64,000 nucleotides of DNA from Lamellibrachia columna (lineage: Eukaryota > Annelida > Polychaeta > Sabellida > Siboglinidae). Each line of letters begins with the position of its first letter. Position 1 is the stretch's first letter. This document shows positions 50,801 through 59,800 of this stretch, piece by piece. Location: assembly GCA_963662155.1 (NCBI GenBank), contig OY759275.1:1393501-1457500 (forward strand), read 5' to 3'. The position numbers were made by a program, and so were the translations under genes. The notes under the pieces were generated by a model, which was given only the letters and a program-made list of their open reading frames with translations, ran no database searches and was not told the origin of the DNA.

Positions 50801-53800
50801 GCCTCCAATGGGCAGGCGTACAATGCACGCTGCCTCCAGTGGGCGGGCGTACAATGCACACTGCCTCCAGTGGGCAGGCGTACAATGCACACTGCCTCCA
50901 GTGGGCAGGTGTACAATGCACACTGCCTCCAGTGGGCAGGTGTACAATTCACACTGCCTCCAATGGGCAGGTGTACAATGCACACTGCCTCCAATGGGCA
51001 GGCGTACAATGCACGCTGCCTGCAGTGGGCAGGCGTACAATGCACACTGCCTCCAGTGGGCAGGTGTACAATGCACACTGCCTCCAATGGACAGGCGTAC
51101 AATGCACACTGCCTGCAGTGGGCAGGCGTACAATGCACACTGCCTCCAGTGGGCAGGTGTAAATGCACACTGCCTCCAGTGGGCAGGTGTACAATGCACA
51201 CTGCCTCCAGTGGGCAGGCGTACAATGCACACTGCCTCCAGTGGGCAGGTGTAAATGCACACTGCCTGCAGTGGGCAGGTGTACAATGCACACTGCCTCC
51301 AGTGGGCAGGCGTACAATGCACACTGCCTCCAGTGGGCGGTCGTACAATGCACACTGCCTCCAGTGGGCAGGCGTACAATGCACACTGCCTCCAGTGGGC
51401 AGGTGTACAATGCACACTGCCTCCAGTGGGCAGGCGTACAATGCACACTGCCTGCAGTGGGCAGGTGTACAATGCACACTGCCTCCAGTGGGCAGGTGTA
51501 CAATGCATACTGCCTCCAGTGGGCAGGCGTACAATGCACACTGCCTCCAGTGGGCAGGTGAACAATGCACACTGCCTCCAGTGGGCAGGCGTACAATGCA
51601 CACTGCCTCCAGTGGGCAGGTGTACAATGCACACTGCCTCCAGTGGGCAGGTGTACAATGCACACTGCCTCCAGTGGGCAGGCGTACAATGCACACTGCC
51701 TCCAGTGGGCAGGTGTACAATGCACACTGCCTGCAGTGGGCAGGTGTACAATGCACACTGCCTGCAGTGGGCAGGTGTACAATGCACACTGCCTCCAGTG
51801 GGCAGGCATACAATGCACAATGCCTCCAGTGGGATGGCGTACAATGCACACTGCCTCCAGTGGGCGGGCGTACAATGCACACTGCCTCCAGTGGTTGCCT
51901 TCCATGTTGAACATCCACTTGTGCAGTTTCTTCTTCTGTGTAATACATGAAAGTATTGGATTACCTGTTAACAGAAGTAGACTTGTCATAATCTTGCAAA
52001 TACACAATATTGACATAAGTTGTAGTAAGACGGTTATATTCTGGTGTAATTAGTGTCTGTACAGGGCTCATACAGTTCACGTGATGTCAGTATCTAACCC
52101 GAGATCCAGCAACTTGTTGCAGCTTACAAAATTTACAATGTTGACTAAATTGGTGTATGAGAGCTACCAAGCCTATGGACAACAGAATCTCACTAACTTA
52201 TGCATTAATTATTTGGACCATTTTGGGGCGAGGTTTCCAGTGTCAGAAATTAGCAAAAAATTAACTGGCCCAGATTATTTTTAGCTGCCCCAGTTCTATT
52301 TTGAACCGGCCCATATGGTTTGAACTGGCCCTACAAAAATGTATTAATTATAAGTATACTTAATAAAGCAAAGTTTTGTGCATAAAAACTATAACAGACA
52401 CTTCTTTAAATTAGGTAATTAATAATTTAATAAATATAAACCATACCAAATATTGTCATTCATTTCTTATAACTAGGAGAACAAATAAAATAAAATAATG
52501 AATTTAATAAACATTTCAATGTGAATTTTATTTGCAAAACAGTTACAATTGTTGAAAGTAACATTATGTCGGATCGGATAGTCTACCTCCTTAGTATCAC
52601 CAGTATGAAGTATATTGGAGTAATATTGTTCAAACATTGGCGATTCTCGCAATTTCGTCCACCATCTTTGCTTTGGTGTATCCCTGGTATTCCCCAAGAT
52701 ACTGACATCATTAACTGTGAATCATCCAATAGGCATCCATGTTACAAATGCCAGGGGTTTCCCTTGCATGTGCAGACTTCACCTTTGCCTTGGCAGTGAT
52801 CTGTCGCTGCAAGGAAGAAGTAGCTTGTCACAATTCTATTTTATATATATTAGCATAGATTAGTACCATTAAGTAGTGTAATGTGCAACACTAATACAGT
52901 CCGACTCAGCCGTGGCCCCCGGGATGAATCAGTGGGGTGGTGTGGGGCCAATAACTGAATCAGTAAGTAGTGTAATGTGCATCACTGATACAGTCCGACT
53001 CAGCCGTGGTCCCCCGGGATGAATCGGTGTGGTGGGGCCAATAATTGAATCAGTAAGTAGTGTAATGTGCATCACAAATACAGTCCGACTCAGCCGTGAC
53101 CCCCCCGGGATGAATCAGTGGGGTGGGGTGAAGCCAATAACTGAATCAGTAAGTAGTGTAATGTGCATCACTAATACAGTCCGACTCAGCCATGGCCCCC
53201 CGGGATGAATCAGTGGGGTGGGGTGGGGCCAATAACTGAATCAGTCAGTAGTGTAATGTGCATCACTAATACAGTCCGACTCAGCCGTGGCCCCCCGGGA
53301 TGAATCAGTGGGGTTGGGCCAATAACTGAATCAGTAAGTAGTGTAATGTGTATCACTAATACAGTCTGACTCAGCCGTGGCCCCCCGGGATGAATCAGTG
53401 GGGTGGGGTGGGGTGGGGCCAATAACTGAATCAGTAAGTAGTGTAATGTGCATCACTAATACAGTCCGACTCAGCCGTGGCCCCCCGGGATGAATCCGTG
53501 GGGTGGGGTGGGGCCAATAACTGAATCAGTAAGTAGTGTAATGTGCATCACTAATACAGTCCGACTCAGCCGTGGCCCCCCGGGATGAATCAGTGGGGTG
53601 GGGTGAGGCCAATAACTGAATCAGTAAGTAGTGTAATGTGCATCACTAATACAGTTCGACTCAGCCGTGGCCCCCCGGGATGAATCCGTGGGGTGGGGTG
53701 AGGCCAATAACTGAATCAGTAAGTAGTGTAATGTGCATCACTAATACAGTTCGACTCAGCCGTGGCCCCCCGGGATGAATCAGTGGGGTGGGGTGAGGCC

Positions 53801-56800
53801 AATAACTGAATCAGTAAGTAGTGTAATGTGCATCACTAATACAGTCCGACTCAGCCGTGGCCCCCCGGGATGAATCAGTGGGGTGGGGTGAGGCCAATAA
53901 CTGAATCAGTAAGTAGTTTAATGTGCATCACTAATATTGTCCGACTCAGCCGTGGCCCCCTGGGATGAATCAGTGGGGTGGGGTGGGGGCCAATAACTGA
54001 ATCAGTAAGTAGTGTAATGTGTATCACTAATACAGTCCGACTCAGCCGTGGCCCCCCGGGTTGAATCAGTGGGGTGGGGTGGGGCCAATAACTGAATCAG
54101 TAAGTAGTGTAATGTGCATCACTAATACAGTCCGACTCAGCCGTGGCCCCCCAGGATGAATCAGTGGGGTGGGGCCAATAACTGAATCAGTAAGTAGTGT
54201 AATGTGCATCACTAATACAGTCCGACTCAGCCGTGGCCCCCCGGGATGAATCAGTGGGGTGGGGTGGGGCCAATAACTTAATCAGTAAGTAGTGTAATGT
54301 GTATCACTAATACAGTCCGACTCAGCCGTGGCCCCCCAGGATGAATCAGTGGGGTGGGGTAAGGCCAATAACTGAATCAGTAAGTAGTGTAATGTGCATC
54401 ACTAATACAGTCCGACTCAGCCGTGGCCCCCCGGGATGAATCAGTGGGGTGGGGTGGGGCCAATAACTGAATCAGTAAGTAGTGTAATGTGCATCACTAA
54501 TACAGTCCGACTCAGCCGTGGCCCCCCCGGGATGAATCAGTGGGGTGGGGTGGGGCCAATAACTGAATCAGTAAGTAGTGTAATGTGCATCACTAATACA
54601 GTCCGACTCAGCCATGGCCCCCCGGGATGAATCAGTGGGGTGGGGCCAATAACTGAATCAGTAAGTAGTGTAATGTGTATCACTAATACAGTCCGACTCA
54701 GCCGTGGCCCCCCGGGATGAATCAGTGGGATGGGGTGGGGACAATAACTGAATCAGTAAGTAGTGTAATGTGCATCACTAATACAGTCCGACTCAGCCGT
54801 GGCCCCCCGGGATGAATCAGTGGGGTGGGGCCAATAACTGAATCAGTAAGTAGTGTAATGTGTATCACTAATACAGTCTGACTCAGCCATGGCCCCCCGG
54901 GATGAATCAGTGGGGTGGGGCCAATAACTGAATCAGTAAGTAGTGTAATGTGCATCACTAATACAGTCCGACTCAGCCGTGGCCCCCCGGGATGAATCCG
55001 TGGGGTGGGGTGGGGCCAATAACTGAATCAGTAAGTAGTGTAATGTGCATCACTAATACAGTCCGACTCAGCCGTGGCCCCCCGGGATGAATCAGTGGGG
55101 TGGGGTGAGGCCAATAACTGAATCAGTAAGTAGTGTAATGTGCATCACTAATACAGTTCGACTCAGCCGTGGCCCCCCGGGATGAATCAGTGGGGTGGGG
55201 TGAGGCCAATAACTGAATCAGTAAGTAGTTTAATGTGCATCACTAATACAGTCCGACTCAGCCGTGGCCCCCGGGATGAATCAGTGGGGTGGGGTGGGGG
55301 CCAATAACTGAATCAGTAAGTAGTGTAATGTGTATCACTAATACAGTCCGACTCAGCCGTGGCCCCCCGGGATGAATCAGTGGGGTGGGGTGGGGCCAAT
55401 AACTGAATCAGTAAGTAGTGTAATGTGCATCACTAATACAGTCCGACTCAGCCGTGGCCCCCCAGGATGAATCAGTGGGGTGGGGCCAATAACTGAATCA
55501 GTAAGTAGTGTAATGTGCATCACTAATACAGTCCGACTCAGCCGTGGCCCCCCGTGATGAATCAGTGGGGTGGGGTGGGGCCAATAACTTAATCAGTAAG
55601 TAGTGTAATGTGTATCACTAATACAGTCCGACTCAGCCGTGGCCCCCCGGGATGAATCAGTGGGGTGGGGTAAGGCCAATAACTGAATCAGTAAGTAGTG
55701 TAATGTGCATCACTAATACAGTCCGACTCAGCCATGGCCCCCCGGGATGAATCAGTGGGGTGGGGTGGGGCCAATAACTGAATCAGTAAGTAGTGTAATG
55801 TGCATCACTAATACAGTCCGACTCAGCCGTGGCCCCCCCGGGATGAATCAGTGGGGTGGGGTGGGGCCAATAACTGAATCAGTAAGTAGTGTAATGTGCA
55901 TCACTAATACAGTCCGACTCAGCCATGGCCCCCCGGGATGAATCAGTGGGGTGGGGCCAATAACTGAATCAGTAAGTAGTGTAATGTGTATCACTAATAC
56001 AGTCTGACTCAGCCGTGGCCCCCCGGGATGAATCAGTGGGGTGGGGTGGGGCCAATAACTGAATCAGTAAGTAGTGTAATGTGCATCACTAATACAGTCC
56101 GACTCAGCCGTGACCCCCCCGGGATGAATCAGTGGGGTGGGGTGAAGCCAATAACTGAATCAGTAAGTAGTGTAATGTGCATCACTAATACAGTCCGACT
56201 CAGCCGTGGCCCCCCGGGATGAATCAGTGGGGTGGGGTGGGGCCAATAACTGAATCAGTAAGTAGTGTAATGTGCATCACTAATACAGTCCGACTCAGCC
56301 GTGGCCCCCCGGGATGAATCAGTGGGGTTGGGCCAGTAACTGAATCAGTAAGTAGTGTAATGTGTATCACTAATACAGTCTGACTCAGCCGTGGCCCCCC
56401 GGGATGAATCAGTGGGGTGGGGTGGGGCCAATAACTGAATCAGTAAGTAGTGTAATGTGCATCACTAATACAGTCCGACTCAGCCATGGCCCCCCGGGAT
56501 GAATCAGTGGGGTGGGGCCAATAACTGAATCAGTAAGTAGTGTAATGTGTATCACTAATACAGTCCGACTCAGCCGTGGCCCCCCGGGATGAATCAGTGG
56601 GGTGGGGTGAGGCCAATAACTGAATCAGTAAGTAGTGTAATGTGCATCACTAATACAGTCCGACTCAGCCGTGGCCCCCCGGGATGAATCAGTGGGGTGG
56701 GGTGGGGCCAATAACTGAATCAGTAAGTAGTGTAATGTGCATCACTAATACAGTCCGACTCAGCCGTGGCCCCCCCGGGATGAATCAGTGGGGTGGGGTG

Positions 56801-59800
56801 GGGCCAATAACTGAATCAGTAAGTAGTGTAATGTGCATCACTAATACAGTCCGACTCAGCCATGGCCCCCCGGGATGAATCAGTTGGGTGGGGCCAATAA
56901 CTGAATCAGTAAGTAGTGTAATGTGTATCACTAATACAGTCCGACTCAGCCGTGGCCCCCCGGGATGAATCAGTGGGGTGGGGTGGGGTGGGGTGGGGCC
57001 AATAACTGAATCAGTAAGTAGTGTTATGTGCATCACCGGGGTGAATCAGCGGGGTAGGGTGGGGTGGGGCCAATAACTGAATCAGCGGGAAGCATTTTGA
57101 ATCTTCGGCCATCGATAAAACAGCCTTAATTTCAAACACTGCGTCCAGGACGGTGAAATGGTGAAATGGACAGGCCTGTTACGGGTAAAATGCAAAGGGC
57201 TTAGATTTATTCTAAAGGACTACAAGCGCCATAACAAATCATACCTCCTTTTAACATTTAACGAAAATGCACAGATGTTTGACAGTGTTGCTATGTCCTA
57301 GTTTGTTAATTACTGGAATGTCTAACTTGTGTTATGAGGTATAAACTAAACACATTAATGTCTAGTTTGTGTTATGGGGTGTAAACTAAACACATTAATG
57401 TCTAGCTTGTGTTATGAGGTGTAAACTAAACACATTAATGGTACATTATTATATAGCGCTGTATCCAGTCCTTGGTTCATAGCAGTTTACACTTCACCTC
57501 TGGCAGACTTGTTCAACACCAACTCAACCTCTCTCGGAAGATAACATGGGTCTACAGTGTATTAACAATATTTATGCAGTTGCTGATATATTTTGTCAAA
57601 TAATTTTTTATGTTGTATACTTATTTTCTAACAAACAGACTGTTGGTGCTGACAAACAACCTGCTGGTGCTGACAAACAACCTGCTGGTGCTGACAAACA
57701 ACCTGCTGGTGCTGACAAACACACTGCTGGTGCTGACAAACAACCTGCTGGTGCTGACAAACACACTGCTGGTGCTGACAAACACAATGCTGGTGCTGAC
57801 AAACACAATGCTGGTGCTGACAAACACACATGCATGTGCTGACAAACACACTGCTGGTGCTGACAAACGCACTACTGGTGCTGACAAACACACTGCTGGT
57901 GCTGACAAACACACATGCATGTGCTGACAAACACACTGCTTGTGCTGACAAACACACTGCTGGTGCTGACAAACAACCTGCTGGTGCTGACAAACACACT
58001 GCTGCTGACAAACACAATGCAGGTGCTGACAAACACTGGTGGTGCTGACAAACACACTGCTGGTGCTGACAAACACTCTACTGGTGCTTACAAACACACT
58101 GCTGGTGCTGACAAACACAGTGCTGGTGCTGACAAACACAATGCTGGTGCTTACAAACACAATGCTGGTGCTGACAAACACACTGGTGGTGCTGACAAAC
58201 ACACTGGTGGTGCTGACAAACACACTGGTGGTGCTGACAAACACACTGGTGGTGCTGACAAACACACTGCTGGTGCTGACAAACACATTGCTGGTGCTGA
58301 CAAACACACTGCTGGTGCTGACAAACACACTGCTGGTGCTGACAAACACACTGCTGGTGCTGTCCCACCTGTTATACTGTAATATCTGCCTTACTTTTGA
58401 CAGACTGCCTATGGCCATGCATGTTGGTGTAGGCAGATTTCAGTTTTAAATAAGCATCCTTGTTCAAATTTACCAAAAGTTGGGGAACAACAAATGAACA
58501 AATGGGTTAAAAGTTACAAATGGATGATGTGTTTCAGCTTGACCTCGTTTCTGGCCAGTGTGGCCAGTGCTGGAGTGCCCAGTGGTGGACTGGTCACTAC
58601 ATGGGTGCTGGGTATTATTGGTTTGCCTACAAGTGATGTTGAATTGATTGTCTCCATAGATTGGCTAATGTAAGTGTCTTCAACATTTGTTTTTCTTGAG
58701 TTACGTTACTGTGGCTGGGGCAGCTAGCATGTCAGTTGATATTTTCTTCATAACAATCCATCCTTTAAAAACGCAGTCCTTTTGGAAATCCCCTTGGGTT
58801 CCCGGAAAAGCGACAATGTTTCCATAGTAACGTCCGTTACGATATTCAAACCAGCTATTTTCGTTCACTGTGAAAGCGGCACACATCGTCTGGTTACTGT
58901 AATGCTAGTACACATCAGTATTATATCTACTTAACTAAATCATGTACTTAAACAAAAAAGCAAATATCAACGTTAACGTAGTTTATTGAGCCTTTGACAC
59001 TAACGGAAATGCCAACGCATATGTGACCTGGTGACCCCGCGGCATAATGGGCCAATCAAAATTACTGTAAACACGTGTTTGTTAGATGGCTGGCGTACCT
59101 GATACCGTAGATGACAACACGTTACAAGTACATATTCAAAGGCTATTGTGGCTGCAAATTAAGGGGACATGTCAATATTACAAATGGCCATTATGTTTTA
59201 TCAGCAATACATAAAATGCCAGTGAAAAACCGTAAATTTCAACACAAAAACAAGCATTTGTTGAGATTGTGTTTTCATTAATAACCAGGAAATGATGTCT
59301 CAAATATTGTTTGAGAAGAACGGCAACACTCGCGATGTTGCAGTTTTGCATATGAACATGTTACGTTCACGCGACGTAATACAGCGGTAAATTATGATTG
59401 GTGAAGGGTTTGTATCAAAAATACACTGCCACTTTATAGGCTGTCATTCAACTTTTGCTTAATTCATTCACGATGGGTAGCAGACATAATTGGTTTATGT
59501 TAACCAAAATCTGCCATGAAGTTATCAGTTACAATGTCATACTTATATGTATGTCATTTATTTCTTTGGGGATTTTCTCAAAATTAGTTAACTTCGTTTT
59601 TAGTGGCTATTTTGTTCACAACCAAATAAATGAAAAACTCAAATTTTTTAAATCTGATATATTATATAGTATTTCAACTACAATCTATGAAGAAATGGTT
59701 AATTTATCTATAAAAAAATTCTATTGAAACTAATCGATTCAAGACAAGAATATAATAGCCACCCCAGCTACTTTGTGTGATTACTTCGCCACCACAAATG

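Noticed and set aside
49730..52053. Large open frames on both strands (up to 714 codons)
   Set aside because: Artefact of the 31-bp array, which is open in several frames at once; it lies inside intron 7.
59455..59727. 90-codon hydrophobic open frame in intron 8
   Set aside because: AT-rich sequence with no recognisable family; the exon 8-9 phase already closes without it.
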